A stretch of DNA of 64,000 bases from Bradyrhizobium sp. RD5-C2 (GTDB taxonomy: Bacteria; Pseudomonadota; Alphaproteobacteria; Rhizobiales; Xanthobacteraceae). The notes beneath the pieces are model-generated. The model was not told the DNA's origin and did not search any database. It was given only the letters and a program-made list of their open reading frames with translations. A program made the translations under genes and the position numbers. The stretch is from contig NZ_BOVL01000005.1 of NCBI RefSeq assembly GCF_019972155.1, positions 1-64,000 on the forward strand, written 5' to 3'. Below, in pieces: positions 40,570-48,116 of this stretch (its first letter is position 1; every line of letters begins with the position of its first letter).

Positions 40570-41196
40570 ATGATCCGCGCAACCCAAGTCCTGGGACAGC
40601 ATCGCTGGACCGAAGCGGCAGCCGACACCGTCGTGCTCGATTTCGACGACCGGCACCGGCGGCGGATGGCGATGACAGGGACGCGCGGGCTCGAATTTCT
40701 GCTCGATCTCGACAACGCCGTCGCGCTGCGCGGCGGCGACGCGCTGGTGCTGGAAGACGGCCGCCTCGTCGAGGTGGTCGCTGCTCCGGAGCCGCTCGCG
40801 GAAATCCGCGGCAGCGATCCGCATCATCTGATCCGGGTCGCCTGGCATCTCGGCAATCGCCATCTGCCGACGCAGATCATGCCGAAGGGCCTGCGCATTC
40901 GCAGGGATCACGTGATCGAGGCGATGGTGAAGGGGCTAGGGGCCCGTGTCATCGAGATCGAAGCGCCGTTCGATCCCGAAGGCGGCGCCTATGCCGAGCA
41001 TGCGCATGCCGACGCACCCGCGCATGGTCACACCGGGCACGATCATGCCCATGGCGACGCGCACGATCATGGTCACCACCACGGTGATGGTCACCATCAT
41101 GATCACGCGCATGACCACGACCACCATCATCATGATGAGCATTGCGACCACGCTCATCATCACCACGACCACTCCCATGCTCATGACCACAAATGA
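40570..41196 (+). CDS. ureE: urease accessory nickel metallochaperone UreE, His-rich tail
   Basis: 208 aa. The N-terminal UreE domains (1-140) carry [19 protein letters not shown], with the nickel-binding His of the dimer interface. The C-terminal 65 residues hold about 32 His alternating with Asp/Gly/Ala, plus one Cys, which would store several nickel ions. The ureF start lies inside this tail (14-bp overlap), so the tail codons are shared between two frames only at its very end. Confidence 0.95.
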   Translation: MIRATQVLGQHRWTEAAADTVVLDFDDRHRRRMAMTGTRGLEFLLDLDNAVALRGGDALVLEDGRLVEVVAAPEPLAEIRGSDPHHLIRVAWHLGNRHLPTQIMPKGLRIRRDHVIEAMVKGLGARVIEIEAPFDPEGGAYAEHAHADAPAHGHTGHDHAHGDAHDHGHHHGDGHHHDHAHDHDHHHHDEHCDHAHHHHDHSHAHDHK

Positions 41197-41914
41197 GCCT
41201 GATCCCGCCGCGGTGCGCGGCGGGATGGCGGAGGACGAGGCGGCTGCGCTGTACCGGCTGATGACGTGGCTGTCGCCGTCTTTCCCGGTGGGCGCGTTCG
41301 CCTACTCCAGCGGCATCGAATGGGCGGTCGAGGCCGGCGACATCACCGATGCGGCCTCGCTCCGCGGCTGGCTCGCGGCGATGCTCACCGACGGCAGCGG
41401 CTTTTGCGACGCCGTGTTCCTTGCACAAAGCCATCGCGCAGCGTCGGAGTCCGGCCATGCCGGGCTGAAGGAGATCACCGAGCTCGCGGCCGCCTTCGTG
41501 CCGTCGCGCGAGCGGCAGCTCGAGACCACGACGCAGGGGCGCGCCTTCATCGAGATCGCCCGCGCAGCCTGGAATTCGTCCGGCCTTGATGCGATGATCG
41601 CGGCCTGCGACGGGCCGATCGTGTACCCGGTCGCGGTCGGCCTCGTCAGTGCTGCGCATGGCATCCGGCTTTCGCCGTCGCTGCATGCCTTCCTGCATGC
41701 TGTGCTCTCGAACTGGATTTCCGCAGGCAGCCGGCTGATCCCGCTCGGGCAGACCGACAGCCAGCGCGTGCTGGCCGATCTCGAGCCGGTCGTTGCTGCA
41801 ACCGCGGCGCGGGCCAACGCGGCTTCGCTCGACGATCTCGGCAGCGCGACCTTCCGGGCCGACCTCGCTAGTCTGCGTCACGAGACGCAATACACGAGGC
41901 TGTTCCGGTCATGA
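41183..41914 (+). CDS. ureF: urease accessory protein UreF
   Basis: 243 aa. Family motifs are [27 protein letters not shown], with a helical body. It forms the UreD-UreF-UreG complex that activates urease. The ATG at 41183 overlaps ureE by 14 bp. A second Met at 41225 ([12 protein letters not shown]) is a possible alternative start. A 150-bp spacer containing a repeat separates it from ureG. Confidence 0.93.
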   Translation: MTTNEPDPAAVRGGMAEDEAAALYRLMTWLSPSFPVGAFAYSSGIEWAVEAGDITDAASLRGWLAAMLTDGSGFCDAVFLAQSHRAASESGHAGLKEITELAAAFVPSRERQLETTTQGRAFIEIARAAWNSSGLDAMIAACDGPIVYPVAVGLVSAAHGIRLSPSLHAFLHAVLSNWISAGSRLIPLGQTDSQRVLADLEPVVAATAARANAASLDDLGSATFRADLASLRHETQYTRLFRS

Positions 41915-41927
41915 TGCGTCCTCCGCT

Positions 41928-42049
41928 GTCGTCCCGGCGCAGGCCGGGACCCATAACCACAGGCCTTCGTGGTTATGCGAGTCTGCGGCCCCAGCTTCGC
42001 GCAGCAATTGAATTCGGTGGTAATGGGTCCCGGCCTTCGCCGGGACGAC
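41928..42049. repeat. dispersed palindromic repeat, family E, between ureF and ureG
   Basis: 122 bp. The arms GTCGTCCCGGCGCAGGCCGGGACCCAT and the inverted ATGGGTCCCGGCCTTCGCCGGGACGAC pair almost perfectly. The inner ATAACCACAGGCC and TTCGTGGTTAT also pair. It leaves only 15 bp before the ureG ATG. Confidence 0.9.
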
Positions 42050-42064
42050 GATGGATGGATTGAT

Positions 42065-42715
42065 ATGCCCACTTCTCATGGTCCGTTACGAGTCGGCGTC
42101 GGCGGTCCGGTCGGCTCCGGCAAGACCGCGCTGATGGATCTGCTCTGCAAGTCGATGCGCGAGCGTTACGACATCGCGGCGATCACTAACGACATCTACA
42201 CCAAATGGGATGCCGAATTTCTGGTGCGCTCCGGCTCGCTGACGGCTGACCGCATCGCCGGCGTCGAGACCGGCGGCTGTCCCCACACCGCGATCCGCGA
42301 GGACGCCTCGATGAACCTCGCCGCGGTCGCCGACATGCGGGCGAAATTCCCCGATCTCGATCTGGTCCTGATCGAGTCCGGCGGCGACAATCTGGCGGCG
42401 ACCTTCTCGCCGGAATTGGCCGACCTCACGATCTACGTCATCGATGTCGCCGCCGGCGACAAGATCCCCTCCAAGGGCGGCCCCGGCATCACGCGATCCG
42501 ACCTTCTGGTGATCAACAAAATCGACCTCGCGCCCCATGTCGGTGCGTCGCTTGAGAAGATGGACACCGACGCCAGGCGGATGCGCGGCGAGCGGCCCTT
42601 CGTGATGACCAACCTGAAGAAGAGCGACGGCCTCGACCGCATCATCAGCTTCATCGAGACCAAGGGTGGCCTTCGGTCGCAGGGACCGGGCAAGGCGGGT
42701 ACGAAGGCGGGCTAG
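42065..42715 (+). CDS. ureG: urease accessory GTPase UreG
   Basis: 216 aa SIMIBI GTPase. P-loop [11 protein letters not shown] (about 13-23), ESGGDN, the metal motif [12 protein letters not shown] (CPH) and [10 protein letters not shown] are present. GTP hydrolysis drives nickel transfer to urease. The ATG at 42065 was chosen because the upstream extension of the frame lies in repeat E. It is the last gene of the urea/urease cluster. Confidence 0.95.
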   Translation: MPTSHGPLRVGVGGPVGSGKTALMDLLCKSMRERYDIAAITNDIYTKWDAEFLVRSGSLTADRIAGVETGGCPHTAIREDASMNLAAVADMRAKFPDLDLVLIESGGDNLAATFSPELADLTIYVIDVAAGDKIPSKGGPGITRSDLLVINKIDLAPHVGASLEKMDTDARRMRGERPFVMTNLKKSDGLDRIISFIETKGGLRSQGPGKAGTKAG

Positions 42716-42744
42716 TCGTTAATCATTGTGGCGGTGGCCAGTCC

Positions 42745-42871
42745 CGTCATCCTGAGGAGCGCGCAGCGCGTCTCGAAGGATGAACGGCCCCGCTGGTGGC
42801 CGTGCATCCTTCGAGGCTCGCTGCGCTCGCACCTCCAGCGACAAAGGCGAAGCCTTTGCGCGGGGATGACG
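42745..42871. repeat. dispersed palindromic repeat, family A (copy 2)
   Basis: About 127 bp. CGTCATCCTGAGGAGCGCGC and TCTCGAAGGATG are inverted against CATCCTTCGAGGCTCGC. The element then ends with the segment GCGACAAAGGCGAAGCC...GGGGATGACG, also found at 59321-59447. It follows ureG. The rest of the spacer to 43127 shows no gene. Confidence 0.85.
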
Positions 42872-43127
42872 GGGGATCCTTTGGCCGACCACTCCGCCGC
42901 AAAAAAGCTGCGCAATCGCCGGAACAATTGCCAACTTTGACGATTAGCAACCTTTAGCGCCGCCAAAGACCGCCGGGTGGCGTCGTCGTTAATGTTGCCG
43001 ACCGGCTCCTGTTGCGTACCGATGATCGCTATTCCATATTCCTTTGCGGCCGGCGTTCATCGCACCCTGATTTGTCGCCGCCCCCGCAGAAGCCAGATGC
43101 CTACCGTCCCCTTTCGCCACCCCCTGA

Positions 43128-44804
43128 TTGCCGAGTAAGCGTGTGGTTCGACTGGGATTCATCGTTGCATTGATTGCGCTGATCGGAGTTCTGCTCTCCG
43201 GTCTTGCCGCCTATCGGGTGCACGATCAGGAGCTTGCAATCGACGGTATCGCGCTGGCGCGGGCGATCGACGTCCATGCCAGCCTGGTGCAGGACCGCCT
43301 GACCGAGCGCGAGCTGCTGGCGCGGGTGGCCTCGGGGCTGTTCCGGACGCCGTCGATGGTGAAGGCCAATATGCTGCAGCCGCTGCGCTCGGCGATCTAC
43401 GCCTTCAAGACCGATTTCGTGGTCGCCGCATGGATCGCGCGGCTCAAGCCGAACGAGCTGACGGCAGCCGAGGCGGAGCTGAAGGCCGCCGGCTTCACCA
43501 ATCCCTCGATCCGCGATTTCGACGACCAGGCGCTCGACATCAAGGCGCTCGACAAGCCGATCAACGTGCTGATGGACGTCGAGCCGCGCAATCCGGAGAC
43601 CCTGAGCATCCCGGGCCGCGCCTTCGACCGTCACTCGGTGGTCGGCCCGATGCTGGCCAAGGCGATGGAGAGTGCCAAGCCGGTGGCCTCGGACCCGGTG
43701 CCGCTGTTGCGGCAGAACGGCCCGGTCGGGGTCGTGCTCGCCGCGCCGGTGTTCCAGGAGGGTGGATCCGAGCCGGCCGGCTTCATCACCTTTTCCTACG
43801 AGCTGTCGTCGCTGATGCTGACCAACGACGATTCCTCGCTGTTCGCGGTGGCGTTGAAGGATCCGCGCGATTCCAATGACGAGTTCACCGCCAACGAGCA
43901 GGGCATCGTCACCTCGCGCGCGGTGCGCCAGGACGGTCCGCTGCCGTCGATGGTCCGCACGGTGACGTTCGGCGGCCGGGACTGGTCGCTCGACTATTAC
44001 GCCAAGAGCAACGCCACGGTGCGTGCGCAGCAGACCGCGACCATCGTCGCGGCGATCGGCCTCGCGCTGACCGGCATCGTCTGCGGCCTGTTCGGCTATG
44101 TCGCCTACAACAATTTGCGCCTCAGCCGCGAGATCGAGGTCCGGATCGGCTTCGAGCGCCGGCTCACTGCGGTGATCGACGAGCTTAATCATCGGGTCAA
44201 GAACATCCTCGCAGTGATCCAGTCGATCGTGACCCGCACGCTGCGCCACGGCGCCGACATGGACGTCGCGCGCGAACTGTTGATCGGGCGCATCCACGCG
44301 ATGTCGAATGTCGTCACGCTGCTCAGCGAGAGCCAGTGGCAGGGCGTCAAGCTGAAGGGCCTGTTCGAATCGCGGGCGATCCCGCATGCCGACCGGATCG
44401 CGGTGAACGGTCCCGACATCACCGTCAGCGCCCGCGCCGCGCAGTCGCTGTCACTGCTGTTCTTCGAGCTCGCCTCGCACTCCGATGAAGGGCTGTCGCT
44501 GGTCGGCAAGCATCCGCACATCGTCGCGAACTGGGAGGTCGCCGGCGAGGATGCGGACGCGGTGTTCCATTTCCGCTGGGAGGAGTTCAACACCAGCCAG
44601 GCGACGCGGCGGGCCGACAGTGATTTCGGCCTGATCTTGCTCGACCGCGTCGCGCCGGAGGCGCTCGGCGGCACTGCGAAGCGCTACTTCACCGACGTCT
44701 CCTATGTCTACGAGCTCACCGCTCCGATGGACACCGTGGTCGACATGAGCGAGCGCGACCGCACCGAGCAGCTCTCCGCGCCGGTCCGTCCGGCGAAGAA
44801 GTAG
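43128..44804 (+). CDS. membrane sensor with CHASE-like domain and degenerate HWE histidine kinase module
   Basis: 558 aa from TTG at 43128. A GTG at 43143 is possible. The membrane helix near 8-28, a periplasmic CHASE-like sensor (about 35-295), a second helix (about 305-330), then the dimerisation region with the H-box ELNHRVKN (His355), typical of HWE/HisKA_2 kinases. The ATP-binding part keeps WEE (the WxE of HWE) and LGGTAKRYF. However, the N-box reads ELASHSDEG, with His451 where the invariant Asn is expected, and the G-box begins DFG rather than GFG. Phosphotransfer activity is therefore doubtful. No response regulator is adjacent. Confidence 0.8.
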   Translation: MPSKRVVRLGFIVALIALIGVLLSGLAAYRVHDQELAIDGIALARAIDVHASLVQDRLTERELLARVASGLFRTPSMVKANMLQPLRSAIYAFKTDFVVAAWIARLKPNELTAAEAELKAAGFTNPSIRDFDDQALDIKALDKPINVLMDVEPRNPETLSIPGRAFDRHSVVGPMLAKAMESAKPVASDPVPLLRQNGPVGVVLAAPVFQEGGSEPAGFITFSYELSSLMLTNDDSSLFAVALKDPRDSNDEFTANEQGIVTSRAVRQDGPLPSMVRTVTFGGRDWSLDYYAKSNATVRAQQTATIVAAIGLALTGIVCGLFGYVAYNNLRLSREIEVRIGFERRLTAVIDELNHRVKNILAVIQSIVTRTLRHGADMDVARELLIGRIHAMSNVVTLLSESQWQGVKLKGLFESRAIPHADRIAVNGPDITVSARAAQSLSLLFFELASHSDEGLSLVGKHPHIVANWEVAGEDADAVFHFRWEEFNTSQATRRADSDFGLILLDRVAPEALGGTAKRYFTDVSYVYELTAPMDTVVDMSERDRTEQLSAPVRPAKK

Positions 44805-44994
44805 AGCGCGCGCCGCAGCCGCCTCAGGTTGAGCGGTTATGTTATTGCCCGGATTGATCGAAATCAGGCGCGCGGGGCGGCGCTCACGTGATCTGTGTCG
44901 AAATCCGGTATCCGTAATAGCCCGCAACCGAGCGTTAAAACTTCGTTGAACATGCTTGGGCATATACCGAGCAGGATACCGACTGAGGACCCCG

Positions 44995-46023
44995 ATGAGG
45001 CTTTGGGTCAGCCTGACCTTGCTTGCGGCAGTTTTGCCTGTCGGGCTGTCGCTTGCCTTGACCCCGGCGACGCCGCCGCGCGACCCTGCGACAATCCGTG
45101 CCAGCTATCGCCGGCCGGACGTGGTTCCGTTCCCGAGCGACAATCCCTATTCCGAGGCGAAATCCGCGCTGGGGCAGATGCTGTTCTTCGATCCGCTGCT
45201 GTCGCGGTCCAAGACGCATTCCTGCGCCAGCTGCCACAAGCCAAGCCTGTCATGGGCCGACGGCCTTCCGCGCGCCATCGGTGAGGATCCGAAAGGCTTG
45301 CCGATCCGCTCGCCGACGCTGATCGACGTGGCGTTCTTCGAGCCGCTGGGATGGGACGGCAAGTTCAGGGATCTCGAATCCGTTGCGTTCGGGCCCATTC
45401 TGAGCCCGATGAACCTGAACATGACCGAGCCGGAACTGATCGCGCGTCTCGCGGCGATCCCCGGCTATGTCGATGCATTCACCCACGCGTTCGGCGACGG
45501 CGCGATCACGCGACCGAGGATCGAGCAGTCGCTGGCGACCTTCGAGCGCTCCATCGTTGCAGGCGAGGCCCCGTTCGACCGCTGGATCAAGGGCGACGAG
45601 AGCGCGATCGGCGCATCAGCCCAGCGCGGCTTTGCGCTTTTCAACGGCAAGGGACGCTGCTCGTCCTGCCACAGCGGCCCATCCTTCTCCGACGGGTCCT
45701 TCCAGGATATCGGCACCGCCAAGGGCCACGACATCGGGCGCGGACGTTACTTTCCGACCTCGGCGAAGCTGAAATATGCGTTCAAGACCCCGACATTGCG
45801 TGATGTCGCGCGCCGTGCGCCCTACATGCACGACGGATCGGTCGCAACGCTGGAAGATGTCATCGAACTCTACAACAAGGGCGGGATCGAGCGGCCGAGC
45901 CGGTCGCCCGACATCAAGCCGTTGTCTCTGACCGCAGGCGAGAAGAAGGACCTCATTGCCTTCCTGCAAACCCTGACCGCCACGGCCCCGCCGGTGGCCG
46001 GGATCCCCAAACTGCCGCGCTGA
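44995..46023 (+). CDS. di-heme cytochrome c peroxidase family protein
   Basis: 342 aa. A signal peptide (about 1-22) is followed by two heme-c sites: C77-ASC80H81 in the N-terminal domain and C222-SSC225H226 in the C-terminal domain. The arrangement matches CcpA/MauG periplasmic peroxidases, which reduce hydrogen peroxide or oxidise protein substrates. APYMHDGSVATLEDVIELYNKGG is a typical C-terminal block. The ATG at 44995 gives a complete signal peptide. It is transcribed away from the kinase gene with a 190-bp spacer. Confidence 0.93.
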   Translation: MRLWVSLTLLAAVLPVGLSLALTPATPPRDPATIRASYRRPDVVPFPSDNPYSEAKSALGQMLFFDPLLSRSKTHSCASCHKPSLSWADGLPRAIGEDPKGLPIRSPTLIDVAFFEPLGWDGKFRDLESVAFGPILSPMNLNMTEPELIARLAAIPGYVDAFTHAFGDGAITRPRIEQSLATFERSIVAGEAPFDRWIKGDESAIGASAQRGFALFNGKGRCSSCHSGPSFSDGSFQDIGTAKGHDIGRGRYFPTSAKLKYAFKTPTLRDVARRAPYMHDGSVATLEDVIELYNKGGIERPSRSPDIKPLSLTAGEKKDLIAFLQTLTATAPPVAGIPKLPR

Positions 46024-46053
46024 GCGCAGCAGAGGGCTTTGAACGGGGGTTCG

Positions 46054-46215
46054 TCAGGCGAGGTGCGGCAGTGCGGCCCCAAGCAGGCCGAGCCCGACGA
46101 TCAGGAACCCGCCGGCGCAGGTCTCGAGGGCCGCCGTGCGCGACGGGAACGATTTTGTCACATAGGCGAGGGCTGACCCCACCCCGATACTCACGACACT
46201 CAACGCTCCGAACAT
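46054..46215 (-). CDS. small membrane protein, unknown
   Basis: 53 aa (MFGALSVVSIGVGSALAYVTKSFPS, then GGFLIVGLGLLGAALPHLA) with two hydrophobic segments. It is convergent with the peroxidase gene. No family was recognised. The longer in-frame form from 46365 has no plausible N-terminus. Confidence 0.5.
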   Translation of the reverse strand: MFGALSVVSIGVGSALAYVTKSFPSRTAALETCAGGFLIVGLGLLGAALPHLA

Positions 46216-46462
46216 TTTAACCGGCCTCCCGATCCGATTTGTCCGGATTTCACTACGACAGTTGAATTGAGCCCCCGTGCCGGAATTAGCTAAAATTCGA
46301 TGGAACCGGCCGCAAAACATGTCCTGAGGGACGGGCTGGGGCCTGCCTGCCGCAATTAACCACAATGCAACCAGCGGATGTCAGGGGCAGGCGCAAAGCT
46401 TAAAATTTGATATAAGTTAAACAAGTCCTTAAGCGTAAGTGTGTGTGTGGGCGGTTGGTTCA

Positions 46463-47518
46463 ATGTTTAATGGGCGGGAGCGAGATGCCGCGTCGGCTGT
46501 GCGCTCCTTTTTCGCCACGTGCCTTGCAGCGGTTTTGTTTTGCGTCACAGCCGCGCGCGGTGCCGAGGCACATGTCAAATGGTTTTGTGCTTACGATGTC
46601 GCCGGTCAGCCGCGCGGACTCGAGAATGTCCTTTGCCTCGATTTTGAACTGCTGCTCGGCGTCGCCGTCTTCTGGCTGTTTGCGGGCTGCCTGATCGAGC
46701 CGACGTCGCTCGGCGATGCGACCATTCGCGTGCTGGACCGCATTACCGAGGGACTGCGGCTGCACACCGAACTGATGATGCGCGCGGTCTGCGCGTTCTT
46801 CTTCATCTCGATCTGGGCCGTCGGCGGCATCCTGCTGACGCCGGAGTTGAAGACGTCGTCACCGCTGGTGGGCGCGTTGCAGCTCGCCATCGCCGCCGGC
46901 ATGCTGTCGCGGCGCACGCTGCCGCTGTCGGCCGTGGGGATGGCGATCCTGTTCGGCATCGGTGTCCGCGACTACGGCGTCTTCCATCTCGCCGACTACC
47001 CGATTTTTCTAGGCGTTGCCGCCTATTTTGCGCTGATCGGGCTGAACAAGGACCTGTTCGGAATCCGGCCGATCGACGTGATGCGGTACGCCGCGGCGGT
47101 GACGCTGATGTGGGCCTCGATCGAAAAATGGGCCTATCCGGAATGGAGCTTTCCGCTCCTGATCGAGCATGCCGGAATGACCCTCGGCTTCGACAATGAA
47201 TTCTACATGCGCGCCGCGGGCATGGTGGAGTTCACGCTCGCCTTCGCCTTGATCTGGACGCCGCTGATCCGGCGCTGCGCCGCCGCCGTGCTGACAGGGA
47301 TGTTCATCAGCGCGTGCTTCGAATTCGGCAAGATCGACACCATCGGACACTCGGCGATCATCGCCGTGCTGTTTGCGATTGTCGCCGACAACAAGGTGTT
47401 GGCGCGCGATCGTCGCGCGCCGTGGCTCGCCCCGGTCGCGCTCTGTGCCGCGCTGTCGCTGACGCTGTTCGTCTACTATTTCGGTCACGCCGCGATCTTC
47501 AAGACCTCGGTCCTGTAG
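46463..47518 (+). CDS. polytopic membrane protein, DoxX-like
   Basis: 351 aa. A signal-like first helix, a short periplasmic segment (AEAHVKWFCAYDVAG) and about eight further hydrophobic helices. The segment LMWASIEKWAYPEWSFPLL resembles DoxX/TQO-type membrane proteins. The ATG at 46463 is preferred to a GTG eight codons upstream. Its neighbours encode a c-type peroxidase and a cupredoxin, hinting at an extracytoplasmic redox role. The evidence for function is only context. Confidence 0.65.
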   Translation: MFNGRERDAASAVRSFFATCLAAVLFCVTAARGAEAHVKWFCAYDVAGQPRGLENVLCLDFELLLGVAVFWLFAGCLIEPTSLGDATIRVLDRITEGLRLHTELMMRAVCAFFFISIWAVGGILLTPELKTSSPLVGALQLAIAAGMLSRRTLPLSAVGMAILFGIGVRDYGVFHLADYPIFLGVAAYFALIGLNKDLFGIRPIDVMRYAAAVTLMWASIEKWAYPEWSFPLLIEHAGMTLGFDNEFYMRAAGMVEFTLAFALIWTPLIRRCAAAVLTGMFISACFEFGKIDTIGHSAIIAVLFAIVADNKVLARDRRAPWLAPVALCAALSLTLFVYYFGHAAIFKTSVL

Positions 47519-47536
47519 ATCCGTTGCCTCAAGGGG

Positions 47537-47902
47537 CTATTTGGCGACGTGGACGGCGAGCTTCATCTTCGGATGAATGCCGCACAGCACGGTGTAGTCG
47601 CCGGGCACGGAAAAGGTGACGTCGAACTTGCTGCCCGGCTGCTGGTCGCCCGAGTCGAAACTGAACGTCTCGGTGCTCAAATAAGCGTGATGAAGCAGTT
47701 CGCCGTCATCGTTAATGAACCGTAAAACCTCGCCGCGCTTGATCGAGATCTCCGCCGGCTTGAATTCGCGATCCTTCTGCGAAATGACGTAGGGCGCCGC
47801 ACCCAGAGCGGCGCCGGCCAGCGCTCCCGTGACAATCGCGGCCACCAAAGGCACGCGGCCGGACCGGCCGAGGCGCAGGATGCGCAACAAGCCTGATTGC
47901 AT
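47537..47902 (-). CDS. cupredoxin (plastocyanin-like) exported protein
   Basis: 121 aa. An N-terminal membrane or signal segment (about 17-38) precedes a cupredoxin fold of about 80 residues. The likely type 1 copper ligands are His71/72 (LLHHAY), Cys107, His110 and Met113 (VLCGIHPKM). It is similar to the small methylamine-utilisation-like blue copper proteins. The ATG at 47902 was chosen over an in-frame ATG 15 codons upstream. It is convergent with the DoxX-like gene, 18 bp apart. Confidence 0.88.
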   Translation of the reverse strand: MQSGLLRILRLGRSGRVPLVAAIVTGALAGAALGAAPYVISQKDREFKPAEISIKRGEVLRFINDDGELLHHAYLSTETFSFDSGDQQPGSKFDVTFSVPGDYTVLCGIHPKMKLAVHVAK

Positions 47903-48116
47903 GAGACCCCCGCTTGGAATTCCAAAACCGGCTACTTGAGCGTGCAAATGATGCGTCCCGGATTACCTGTAAGGGTGATTATCGCCAGCTGATCTTAACG
48001 ATTTCAGCATGAGTTGCAGTCACTACTAAAGCAATTTTGAGCAGACAGACATTTTTCCGCTAGCGCTGCGCGTTTCTGCGTAGCTTGAACATCGAGCACT
48101 ACGGCGAAACGCGGGT

